A program made the position numbers and the translations under genes. DNA of 7,755 nt from Acidimicrobiales bacterium (GTDB lineage: Bacteria; Actinomycetota; Acidimicrobiia; Acidimicrobiales; RAAP-2), in contig JADGOF010000093.1 of assembly GCA_017883105.1 (NCBI GenBank), forward strand, positions 1 to 7,755. Reading direction: 5' to 3'. Positions 1 to 6,034 of the stretch are shown here, piece after piece; positions within the stretch are counted from its first letter, which is position 1, and each line of letters begins with the position of its first letter. The notes under the pieces were generated by a model. It did not search any database and was not told the DNA's origin. It worked only from the letters and a program-made list of their open reading frames with translations.

Positions 1-1299
1 AACGGCGTGAACAGCGACGTGGTGATGATCCTCCATGCCGATCCGAACAAGCACTCGGTGTCCCTGCTCTCCGTCCCCCGAGACCTCTTCGTCCCCAATG
101 CCCGCACCACCGGGGCCAACAAGATCGACGCCGCCCTGTATCAGGGTCCCAGCCAGTTGGTGGCCACCATCAACGAGAATCTCGGCATCCCCATCCAGCA
201 CTACGTAGTGCTCAATTTCGACACCTTCGCCAATGTGGTCAATGCGCTGGGCCAGATCAAGATGTACTTTCCCATGCCCGTCTACGACGCCTTTTCGGGA
301 CTCAAGGTACTCGCGCCGGGATGTGTCCCCCTCGACGGCTACCAGGCCCTGCAGGTGGTGCGGGCCAGGCATCTGCAGTACCAGGGGACAGGTGTCACCA
401 CCACCGATCCCGCCTACTGGCCATCGGAGAACCTCAGTGATCTGGCCCGCATCCGCCGCGACCACGAATTCCTCCGGGTGCTGGCCACCGCGGTGGCAAA
501 GAACGGGCTGTCCAACCCGATCACCGACGAGCAGTTGGTCAGCGGCGTCGCCCCGCAACTGGAGGTCGACAAGAAGTTCTCCACATCCGACATGGTTGAC
601 CTGGTCCTCAATTTCCACTCGGTCAATGTCAACAAGGCCCCACAGCTGACACTTCCGGTGCAGGTGGACCAGTTCGGGTCCTACATCTACAAGGGAGCGG
701 CGTACGGGAACATCGAGTTCCCGTCCACGGCGCAGGACCAACAGGTCATCGACCGCTTCCTCGGGGTCGATGCCTCGATCGACACCATGACCGGGCAGAA
801 GCTCCCCGCCCCGGCCAAGGTCTCCGTCTCGGTCCTCAACGGCACAGGGGTCTACAACCAGGCAACCACGACGGCCACCTCCCTCGGTGCCCTCGGATTC
901 CATATCGCGGGTCTGGGGGACTCGCCGCCGGTCGGTTCCGAGTCGGAAACGGTGGTGTACTACGCACAGAAGACAGCAGCGGCCCATGCGGCGGCCCAGG
1001 CCGTCGCCCGCTCCCTGTCCGGTGCGGTGGTCACGGCTCTCGGCCCGACCACCGATGGAGCGGAGGTGACGGTGGTCACCGGCTCCCAGTTCACGGTGGA
1101 TCCTCCGCCGGCGGCCGCCCCTGCCTCCGGCACCACGGCTTCCACTGCACCGGCCACCTCCACGACCACCACGACAACGTCGCCCTCCGAGTCCTCATTG
1201 GCATCGAGCGGTGCATTCCAGGCCCCGACCGCCGCGGTCACCCCGTTGCAGCCGTGGGATCCGAGGGCCTGCACGGCGCAGGACGGTGCTGGGGCCTGA
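1..1299 (+). CDS. LCP (LytR-CpsA-Psr) family cell-wall glycopolymer ligase, 5' truncated
   Basis: This is the C-terminal part of an LCP phosphotransferase. These membrane-anchored enzymes transfer lipid-linked glycopolymers to peptidoglycan outside the cell. The frame is open from base 1, and the first codons (N-G-V-N-S-D-V-V-M-I-L-H) are already inside the catalytic domain. The GTG at 7 is therefore not the start; the membrane anchor and domain beginning lie upstream. Numbering from that GTG, the LCP signatures are S-V-P-R-D (22-26), N-K-I-D-A-A-L (38-44), the block P-V-Y-D-A-F-S-G-L (91-99) and V-R-A-R-H-L followed by D-L-A-R-I-R-R (118-151), with the arginines expected to hold the pyrophosphate. 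A LytR_C domain follows at about 270-365 (V-S-V-L-N-G-T-G). The tail (366-430) is Ala/Thr/Ser/Pro-rich with a run of six Thr, probably a disordered external extension. Two cysteines (106, 422) are visible. Family assignment is firm; the exact polymer cannot be inferred. Confidence 0.93.
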   Translation, partial: NGVNSDVVMILHADPNKHSVSLLSVPRDLFVPNARTTGANKIDAALYQGPSQLVATINENLGIPIQHYVVLNFDTFANVVNALGQIKMYFPMPVYDAFSGLKVLAPGCVPLDGYQALQVVRARHLQYQGTGVTTTDPAYWPSENLSDLARIRRDHEFLRVLATAVAKNGLSNPITDEQLVSGVAPQLEVDKKFSTSDMVDLVLNFHSVNVNKAPQLTLPVQVDQFGSYIYKGAAYGNIEFPSTAQDQQVIDRFLGVDASIDTMTGQKLPAPAKVSVSVLNGTGVYNQATTTATSLGALGFHIAGLGDSPPVGSESETVVYYAQKTAAAHAAAQAVARSLSGAVVTALGPTTDGAEVTVVTGSQFTVDPPPAAAPASGTTASTAPATSTTTTTTSPSESSLASSGAFQAPTAAVTPLQPWDPRACTAQDGAGA

Positions 1300-1319
1300 C
1301 CGGACGGAGCTCCAGGTCA
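1297..1319 (+). terminator. Weak hairpin at the end of the LCP gene
   Basis: The arms TGACC and GGTCA, extended by GGA and TCC with one bulged A, form an 8-bp stem around a 6-nt loop. The hairpin starts at the LCP stop codon. There is no following T-run, so it is only a candidate attenuating or terminating structure between this gene and the tetR promoter. Confidence 0.25.
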
Positions 1320-1373
1320 ACCCTGTGATCCGGAAGCACCTGGGCCATGGCCGACCTGCTGCGAACCGGATAG

Positions 1374-1396
1374 CGAAACGGAACCGTTGCGTTTCG
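1374..1396. promoter_or_regulatory. Upstream operator O1 of the tetR-exporter operon
   Basis: This is a 23-bp palindrome centred on C1385. The left arm is CGAAACGGAAC and the right arm reads back as CGAAACGCAAC, so 10 of 11 positions are symmetric. It covers the proposed -35 element. An 18-bp block (1377-1394) recurs 44 bp downstream in O2 with a single difference. Symmetry, length and position fit a TetR-family dimer site; the binding protein is inferred to be the adjacent TetR. Confidence 0.75.
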
Positions 1397-1415
1397 TTCA
1401 AACCTGTCCTAAGAT
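1387..1415 (+). promoter_or_regulatory. Promoter of the tetR-exporter operon
   Basis: The proposed -35 is TTGCGT (1387-1392) and the -10 is TAAGAT (1410-1415), separated by an optimal 17 bp. This predicts a transcription start near 1421-1422 and a leader of about 36 nt before the tetR ATG. The -35 lies inside palindrome O1 and the predicted start lies at the left edge of O2, so a bound repressor would block polymerase. Confidence 0.65.
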
Positions 1416-1420
1416 TTCCG

Positions 1421-1437
1421 AACGGAACCGTTCCGTT
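1421..1437. promoter_or_regulatory. Downstream operator O2 of the tetR-exporter operon
   Basis: This is a perfect 17-bp palindrome with half-sites AACGGAAC and GTTCCGTT around a central C (1429). Its centre is 44 bp from that of O1, about four helical turns, so two repressor dimers would sit on the same DNA face. It overlaps the predicted transcription start. Exact symmetry makes this the probable high-affinity site for the TetR protein encoded 20 bp downstream. Confidence 0.8.
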
Positions 1438-1457
1438 TAGATGAGACAAGGGCAGTC

Positions 1458-2066
1458 ATGGCCGTCGTCACCGAAGAGACCGCACTGCGAGCCCCCCGCC
1501 CCACCGGGGCGCGGGCCGAAGCCCGTGAACAGGCCATTCTCGACGCCGCCCTCGAGCTGCTGATCGAGGTCGGCTACGACCGGCTCAGCATGGATGCGCT
1601 GGCCGAGCGGGCCAAGGCCGGCAAGGCCACCATCTACCGGCACTGGTCGGGCAAGGCCCAGGTGGTGGTCGACGCCATCCGTCGGATGAAGTGCGACCGG
1701 TCCGAGGCATTTGCCGATACCGGGACCTTCCGGGGTGACCTGGTGGGTGCCATGCACCAGGTGTGCACCTCGTTCACGGACGACGACGTCGCCATGGTGG
1801 CTGGTGTCATGTCGGCCATGCGCACCGATCCGGAGTTGGCCGAGCTGGTGCGCACCCAGGTGCTCGACAACAGGGGGGACTTCAACGGGATCATCGAGCG
1901 AGCGGTCCGTCGGGGGGAGCTGCCTGAGGGCAGTACCGCGGACCTCGTGCACGAGGTGATGCCCGCGCTACTCATCAACCGGTTGATCATCCATGGTCAG
2001 CCGGTGGACGACGAGTTCGCCACCCATGTGGTCGACGACATCGTCCTGCCGTTGCTGCACCGCTAG
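1458..2066 (+). CDS. TetR/AcrR family transcriptional repressor of the adjacent efflux gene
   Basis: This 202-residue protein has the usual TetR length. The N-terminal DNA-binding domain spans about 22-76 (A-I-L-D-A-A-L-E-L-L, then G-Y-D-R-L-S-M-D-A-L-A-E-R-A, and the recognition helix G-K-A-T-I-Y-R-H-W at 55-63). The rest (about 85-195) is an all-helical ligand and dimer domain resembling the TetR_C_11 type, with the characteristic R-R-G-E-L-P (151-156) and the downstream L-L-I-N-R-L-I-I-H-G. The ATG at 1458 is chosen because AAGGG (1448-1452) sits 5 nt upstream and the HTH begins at the expected distance. The gene lies 36 nt before a DHA2 exporter with no promoter visible between them. Two palindromes flank its own promoter. 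I infer autorepression and repression of the pump, relieved by a small-molecule ligand that cannot be named from sequence. Confidence 0.95.
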   Translation: MAVVTEETALRAPRPTGARAEAREQAILDAALELLIEVGYDRLSMDALAERAKAGKATIYRHWSGKAQVVVDAIRRMKCDRSEAFADTGTFRGDLVGAMHQVCTSFTDDDVAMVAGVMSAMRTDPELAELVRTQVLDNRGDFNGIIERAVRRGELPEGSTADLVHEVMPALLINRLIIHGQPVDDEFATHVVDDIVLPLLHR

Positions 2067-2102
2067 TCCTCCACCCCTGACCCCCCACCACGAGGAGCAC
2101 CC

Positions 2103-3605
2103 ATGACATCCGTCACCGAAGTCACTCCGTTCGCTCTTCCGCCCGATCAGCCCGTTGGACCCGACCCCAAGCGCTGGCTGGCCCTCGCGGTGATCGCCGT
2201 GGCCCAGCTGATGGTCATCCTGGACTCGTCGATCGTCAACATCGCCCTCCCCTCGGCTCAACGGGCCTTGCACATCACCAGCGCCGACCGCCAATGGATG
2301 GTCACCGCCTACACCCTGTCGTTCGGCAGCCTCCTCCTTCTGGGCGGGCGGATCGCCGACTACACCGGGCGTAAGCGGATCTTCATCATCGGCCTGCTCG
2401 GCTTCGCCAGTGCCTCCGCCCTCGGTGGCCTGGCCGTCAACGCCCCTATGCTCTTCGGGGCCCGTGCCTTGCAGGGTGCGTTCGCCGCCCTGTTGGCCCC
2501 GGCCGCGCTCTCACTGATCTCCGTCACCTTCACCGAGATCAGGGAGCGGTCCACCGCCTTCGGCGTGTACGGCGCCATCGCCGGTGGAGGGGCCGCTATC
2601 GGCCTCATCTTGGGGGGGCTCTTGACCCAGTACGCGTCGTGGCGCTGGTGCCTCTTCGTCAACGTGCCCATCGCTATCGTCACCGCCGTGGCCGCCGTTC
2701 CGTTGGTCCACGAGAGCCGGGCCACCGGCAACACCAGCTACGACATCCCGGGCACGGCCACCGTCACCGGCGGTCTGGTCTCCCTGGTCTACGGCTTCAC
2801 GTTGGCCGCACAGGACGGGTGGACGACGTCCAAGACACTCACCTTCCTGGCCATCGCCGCCGTCCTGCTGGTCGCCTTCGTGATCATCGAGGTCAAGTCG
2901 GAGAACCCGCTCCTCCCCATGCGGATCATCCTCAACCGCAATCGGGGCGGGTCGTACTTGAGCGCACTGATGGTCGGATCGGGCCTCCTCGGGATGTTCC
3001 TCTTCCTGACGTACTACTTCCAGGGGACCCTCGGGTACTCGGCTCTGAAGGCGGGCTTCGCCTTCCTCCCCTTCTCGGTGGGTATCATCTTGGCCGCTGG
3101 TATGGCCAGCAAGCTCCTGCCCAAGCTCGGGCCGCGCTTCATGATGGTGGGTGGCTTCGCCGCGGCGGCGATCGGGTTGGCCTGGCTCAGCCGCATCACG
3201 CCGGACACCAGTTATCTGGCCCACGTGCTGCCGGCCGAAATCCTGATCAGTCTGGGCATGGGCACCGCCTTCGTCCCCATGAGCAGCACGGCCCTGTTCC
3301 GGGTCGACCCCCATGACGCAGGTGTGGCCAGCGCCACCCTCAACACCTCCCAGCAGATCGGCGGATCCCTCGGCACTGCGCTGTTGAACACCCTGGCCGC
3401 ATCGGCCACCGTCACCTATCTGGCCACCCGTTCCCACACTCCGGCCACCGTGCAGGCCGCCCAGGTCCACGGCTACTCGGTGGGGTTCATGGTCGGCGCC
3501 GGGTTCCTGCTCGTCGGCGCCCTGTCGGCCTTCTTCCTGGTCAACGCCACCAAGGCCGACCTGGCCGACCACGACGGCGTCTCCGGCGAGGTCATTGCCG
3601 CCTAG
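2103..3605 (+). CDS. MFS multidrug exporter, DHA2 (EmrB/QacA, 14-helix) family
   Basis: This 500-residue inner-membrane protein is probably a proton-coupled drug exporter. After a cytoplasmic lead of about 25 residues come hydrophobic segments consistent with the 14 helices of DHA2 proteins. Motif D1 is L-D-S-S-I-V-N-I-A-L-P (40-50). Motif A is G-G-R-I-A-D-Y-T-G-R-K-R (81-92), in the loop between helices 2 and 3. The antiporter motif C region is G-A-I-A-G-G-G-A-A-I-G-L-I-L-G-G (157-172), followed by the DHA2 hallmark S-W-R-W-C-L-F-V-N-V-P-I (179-190). The C-terminal half has G-V-A-S-A-T-L-N-T-S-Q-Q-I-G-G-S-L-G (407-424), also typical. The ATG is preceded by AGGAG (2093-2097) at 5-nt spacing. 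It is co-transcribed with the upstream tetR and ends shortly before a strong hairpin. Substrate is unknown; drug, dye or metabolite export are all possible. Confidence 0.94.
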   Translation: MTSVTEVTPFALPPDQPVGPDPKRWLALAVIAVAQLMVILDSSIVNIALPSAQRALHITSADRQWMVTAYTLSFGSLLLLGGRIADYTGRKRIFIIGLLGFASASALGGLAVNAPMLFGARALQGAFAALLAPAALSLISVTFTEIRERSTAFGVYGAIAGGGAAIGLILGGLLTQYASWRWCLFVNVPIAIVTAVAAVPLVHESRATGNTSYDIPGTATVTGGLVSLVYGFTLAAQDGWTTSKTLTFLAIAAVLLVAFVIIEVKSENPLLPMRIILNRNRGGSYLSALMVGSGLLGMFLFLTYYFQGTLGYSALKAGFAFLPFSVGIILAAGMASKLLPKLGPRFMMVGGFAAAAIGLAWLSRITPDTSYLAHVLPAEILISLGMGTAFVPMSSTALFRVDPHDAGVASATLNTSQQIGGSLGTALLNTLAASATVTYLATRSHTPATVQAAQVHGYSVGFMVGAGFLLVGALSAFFLVNATKADLADHDGVSGEVIAA

Positions 3606-3625
3606 CTGTGCCGCCCCATACATGA

Positions 3626-3662
3626 CGACACCCCGTCGACCGGCCGGGTCGGCGGGGTGTCG
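3626..3662. terminator. Strong GC-rich hairpin between convergent exporter and pirin genes
   Basis: CGACACCCCG (3626-3635) pairs perfectly with CGGGGTGTCG (3653-3662). The stem continues inward through TCGACC against GGTCGG with one G-T wobble, giving 16 bp around a 5-nt GGCCG loop. It starts 20 nt past the exporter stop and lies 39 nt past the pirin stop on the other strand. No T-run follows on either side. This is common for terminators in high-GC actinobacteria, so it is probably a bidirectional terminator. Confidence 0.75.
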
Positions 3663-3670
3663 AGTAGTCG

Positions 3671-3703
3671 CGGTCGGAGGCCGGTCGGAGGCCGGTCGGA
3701 GTC
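3671..3703. repeat. Three tandem copies of an 11-bp repeat
   Basis: The unit CGGTCGGAGGC occurs at 3671-3681 and 3682-3692. A third copy with one change (CGGTCGGAGTC) is at 3693-3703, and its last two bases fall in the pirin stop codon. It fills the gap between the terminator hairpin and the pirin gene. It looks like a small slippage-type tandem duplication; no function is visible. Confidence 0.85.
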
Positions 3704-4667
3704 AGGAGGAGATGTGCTCGGCCGGGACGCTCCCCAGGCGGCCGGCCTGGTAGTCCTCGAACGCCTGAGCCACCTCCTCACGGGTGTTCATCACGAACGG
3801 CCCGTAGGCATAGACCGGCTCACGGATGGGACGTCCACCGAGCACCAGGAGATCCAGATCGGGAGTCCGCGACTCCTGCATGGCGTCGGCCCCCACGGTG
3901 ATCGAGTCACCCTCGCCCAGCACCACCAACTGGCCCGTGCTGACCGGGCGCCGCTCCTTGCCTACGGTGCCGTTGCCGCCGAGCACGTAGGCCAAGGCGT
4001 TGAACTCCGGCTGCCACGGGATGGCCACCTCCGCCCCTGGGCTGAGCGTGGCGTGCACCATGGCCATCGGCGAATGGGTCGAGCCGGGCCCGGCGTGATC
4101 ACCGACGTCCCCGGCGATGACCCGCAGGAGTGCCCCCCCGTCGGCCGAGGACAGCAGGACTACCTGGGCCGATCCGATGTCCTGATACCGCGGGGCGATC
4201 ATCTTGTCGGCGCGGGGCAGGTTCACCCACAGCTGGATACCGTGGAACAGACCACCGCTGACCACCAGTTCTTCGGGCGGCGCCTCGATGTGGAGGATCC
4301 CCCCGCCCGCGGTCATCCACTGGGTGTCGCCGTTGGTGATCAGGCCGCCCCCGCCGATGGAGTCCTGGTGCCGGAAGGTCCCGTCAATCATGTAGGTCAC
4401 CGTCTCGAAGCCGCGGTGGGGATGCCACGACGTCCCCTTGGGCTCACCGGGTGCGTACTCCACCTCGCCCATCTGGTCCATGTGGATGAACGGATCCAGA
4501 TGGCGCCGGTCCACGCCGGCAAAGGCCCGACGGACCGGGAACCCCTCGCCTTCCAGACCGGACGGCGCGGTGGTGACCGAGATCACCGGCCGAGCCGAGG
4601 TGACCGCGTGATCGACGGGCGCAATCTTGGGTAGGGCAAGAACATTGTCAACCGTCACTGCCGGCAT
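3702..4667 (-). CDS. Pirin family cupin protein
   Basis: This 321-residue protein has the normal length and two-cupin layout of pirins. The N-terminal cupin carries W-H-P-H-R-G-F-E-T-V-T-Y (81-92) and G-I-L-H-I-E-A-P (123-130). The four metal ligands of characterised pirins are present as His82, His84, His126 and Glu128. The C-terminal half holds the second, degenerate cupin (P-G-A-E-V-A-I-P through T-G-Q-L-V-V-L-G), followed by the family tail G-R-P-I-R-E-P-V-Y-A-Y-G-P-F-V-M-N-T. Pirins bind Fe(II); some have quercetin dioxygenase activity and others act as redox-sensing cofactors, and sequence does not decide between these. Two ATGs lie close together. The one at 4667 is chosen because GGAGG (4674-4678) is 6 nt away, whereas it abuts the ATG at 4673. 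The open frame continues far upstream, but only as antisense to the RodZ-like gene. Confidence 0.93.
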   Translation of the reverse strand: MPAVTVDNVLALPKIAPVDHAVTSARPVISVTTAPSGLEGEGFPVRRAFAGVDRRHLDPFIHMDQMGEVEYAPGEPKGTSWHPHRGFETVTYMIDGTFRHQDSIGGGGLITNGDTQWMTAGGGILHIEAPPEELVVSGGLFHGIQLWVNLPRADKMIAPRYQDIGSAQVVLLSSADGGALLRVIAGDVGDHAGPGSTHSPMAMVHATLSPGAEVAIPWQPEFNALAYVLGGNGTVGKERRPVSTGQLVVLGEGDSITVGADAMQESRTPDLDLLVLGGRPIREPVYAYGPFVMNTREEVAQAFEDYQAGRLGSVPAEHISS

Positions 4668-4673
4668 GTCCAT

Positions 4674-4678
4674 CCTCC
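4674..4678 (-). promoter_or_regulatory. Ribosome binding site that fixes the pirin start
   Basis: On the minus strand GGAGG is followed directly by ATGGAC and then ATG. Spacing is zero for the first ATG and 6 nt for the second, so initiation at 4667 is favoured and the protein begins M-P-A-V-T-V. Confidence 0.7.
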
Positions 4679-4860
4679 GATTTCGATCAGGTCGTCGCCT
4701 CGCAGGTGCCTGCCGCGCGACCGGCCTTTGCCGTTCTAACACTAGTTGTGCTCGCAACATTCCACAGTGGCGACGCCGCCGAGAATACGGCCGGGGATAC
4801 CGGCGGCGGGACAAAGCAACCGATCCAAGGCCGCGTTGTGCCAAATTATGCGACTCAACA

Positions 4861-4882
4861 GGTACTCTTGTCGCAAGAGACC
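4861..4882 (+). promoter_or_regulatory. Palindrome just upstream of the RodZ-like gene
   Basis: CTCTTG (4865-4870) and CAAGAG (4874-4879) form a perfect 6-bp inverted repeat around TCG. If A4864 is bulged, GGT and ACC extend the RNA stem to 9 bp. It overlaps a possible -10 (TACTCT, 4863-4868) and ends 4 nt before the ribosome binding site. It could be an operator or a leader hairpin affecting translation. Confidence 0.45.
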
Positions 4883-4886
4883 AGTC

Positions 4887-4891
4887 AGGAG
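4887..4891 (+). promoter_or_regulatory. Ribosome binding site for the RodZ-like GTG start
   Basis: AGGAG lies 7 nt before the GTG at 4899. It is the only good Shine-Dalgarno sequence near the gene's 5' end and selects this GTG over a TTG in the same frame at 4746. Confidence 0.75.
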
Positions 4892-4898
4892 ACAGCAG

Positions 4899-5990
4899 GT
4901 GATCCGGCCACGCGGCGGAACCACACGCCGGCGCGACGACGAACAGGCGCAGGCGATCTCCTCCGTCGAGGAGATCGGAAGGCTGCTCCGGGATACGCGG
5001 GAAGAGCGCGGTCTTGACCTGCTGTCGGTCCACGACCGTCTGAGCCGGCCCATCACCCAGATCGAGGCACTGGAGAACGGCGACCTGGCCAGCCTGCCCG
5101 ATCAGGCCCTGGCCGTTTCCACCCTTCGCCGCTACGCCACCTTCCTCGGCCTCGACGGCGATGCGCTGGCCCTCCGGATGATCGACGCCTGGTCGATCTC
5201 GACCCCGCCCACAGCGACCAAGTCGGCCAAGGCCACCCAGGACCAGTCGGCGGTAACGAGCGTGGTGGCCGCCGTGTCCACCGGACCGGACCACCTGCGG
5301 GCGTTCACCCAGACCGGGCCCGTGCCCAGGATCGGGGGTGGAACGACCGGAGCCCCCGGCGGCTCGGGTGCGTACGGCTACGGCGTGGCCACCGGACCGC
5401 CCACCGGCACCTTTCCGGTCGTCCCCCGCCAGGAGATCAGGCACAGCAAGCGGGCGGTGCACCGGTCCCGGCGACGTCTGCGTGCCCCCACCTGGCTGAA
5501 GGTGACCACCTGGCTGGCCGCGGTGCTCCTCCTGATCGTCGTGGTCGGGTTCGGGATCTTCCAGCAGCGTCCGGAGTGGCTGGTCCGCGCCCACATCCTG
5601 CGCGTCGCGCAACCCAACGGGACGGCGGTCACTCCGCCATCCGCGGTCACGCCGCCGGCATACAACACCCAGAAGGTCGCCGTCCAGCAGGTTTCCACCG
5701 GCGGGCAGAGCACCGCGTACGCGGTCAACACCAAGCACTTCAAGGTGGACATCGCCACCACCGGTCCGTGCTGGGTACAGGTGACCAGTTCGAGTTCGGC
5801 TACACCGCTGGTGAGCGGGGTCCAACCGGCCGGCAAACTCCTGACTTACCCGGCTACCGGCACCATGACGGTGCAGGTGGGGGCCTCAGCCGTCGTCGTC
5901 GGCGTTGCCATCAAGGGGAAGACGGTCTTCTTCACCACCCCTGGCGTCACACCGTTCACCTACACGTTCGCCCCACCCCAGGGGTCGTAG
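4899..5990 (+). CDS. RodZ-like protein: HTH_25 domain, one membrane helix, DUF4115-type C-terminus
   Basis: This 363-residue bitopic protein has three parts. A cytoplasmic helix-turn-helix of the HTH_25/RodZ type spans about 22-98 (V-E-E-I-G-R-L-L-R-D-T-R-E-E-R-G-L-D, then I-T-Q-I-E-A-L-E-N-G-D-L-A-S-L-P and L-R-R-Y-A-T-F-L-G-L). A Gly/Pro/Thr-rich linker of about 85 residues ends in a basic patch (K184-R195) that fits the positive-inside rule. One membrane helix lies at about 203-221. Outside, a small beta-rich domain (about 275-357) carries G-P-C-W-V-Q-V (289-295) and later strands typical of DUF4115. In rod-shaped bacteria RodZ ties MreB to the wall-elongation machinery; many actinobacterial homologues lack an MreB partner, and their role is open. 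Start: GTG with AGGAG 7 nt upstream. The HTH could in principle bind DNA, but RodZ domains usually mediate protein contact. It is monocistronic as seen here. Confidence 0.85.
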   Translation: MIRPRGGTTRRRDDEQAQAISSVEEIGRLLRDTREERGLDLLSVHDRLSRPITQIEALENGDLASLPDQALAVSTLRRYATFLGLDGDALALRMIDAWSISTPPTATKSAKATQDQSAVTSVVAAVSTGPDHLRAFTQTGPVPRIGGGTTGAPGGSGAYGYGVATGPPTGTFPVVPRQEIRHSKRAVHRSRRRLRAPTWLKVTTWLAAVLLLIVVVGFGIFQQRPEWLVRAHILRVAQPNGTAVTPPSAVTPPAYNTQKVAVQQVSTGGQSTAYAVNTKHFKVDIATTGPCWVQVTSSSSATPLVSGVQPAGKLLTYPATGTMTVQVGASAVVVGVAIKGKTVFFTTPGVTPFTYTFAPPQGS

Positions 5991-6034
5991 GGAACCTGCG
6001 GCGCCCGGCTCCCTTGACGGGGTCACCGGGTGAT

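Larger units (their letters stand above)
4668..4898. other. Divergent intergenic region between pirin and RodZ-like genes
   Basis: This 231-bp region must hold promoters for both divergent genes. It contains AT-richer patches (around 4727-4765 and 4841-4870) unlike the flanking coding DNA. For pirin, the minus strand near 4771-4735 offers TGTGGA and TAGTGT at 16-bp spacing, a weak match. For the RodZ-like gene, TACTCT (4863-4868) is a possible -10 without a good -35. Open frames crossing the region have no recognisable protein content, so I read it as non-coding. Confidence 0.5.

Noticed and set aside
2067..2096. Possible pairing of TCCTC with GAGGA masking the exporter ribosome site
   Set aside because: Only a 5-bp stem closing a 20-nt loop; too weak to call a regulatory structure.
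2511..3623. A 370-codon minus-strand open frame opposite the exporter
   Set aside because: Its translation is Gly/Asp/Glu/His-rich with no family motif, and it mirrors the codon bias of the real DHA2 gene.
3657..4634. A 325-codon plus-strand open frame opposite pirin
   Set aside because: No motifs, no ribosome site, and a His/Gly/Pro-rich translation typical of antisense frames; the pirin strand carries all conserved residues.
4746..4898. N-terminal extension of the RodZ-like protein to a TTG at 4746
   Set aside because: The 51 extra residues are basic, low-complexity and unlike the family. No ribosome site precedes the TTG, whereas GTG 4899 has AGGAG at 7 nt.
3702..5825. A 707-codon open frame on the minus strand
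   Set aside because: Only the last 321 codons are pirin. The upstream part is antisense to the RodZ-like gene and has Arg/Gly/His-rich translation without motifs, a GC-bias artefact rather than a fusion.
5991..6034. Search for a terminator between the convergent RodZ-like and ctaG genes
   Set aside because: Only a 5-bp imperfect stem (GGTCA with TGATC) was found, overlapping the ctaG stop; not strong enough to annotate.
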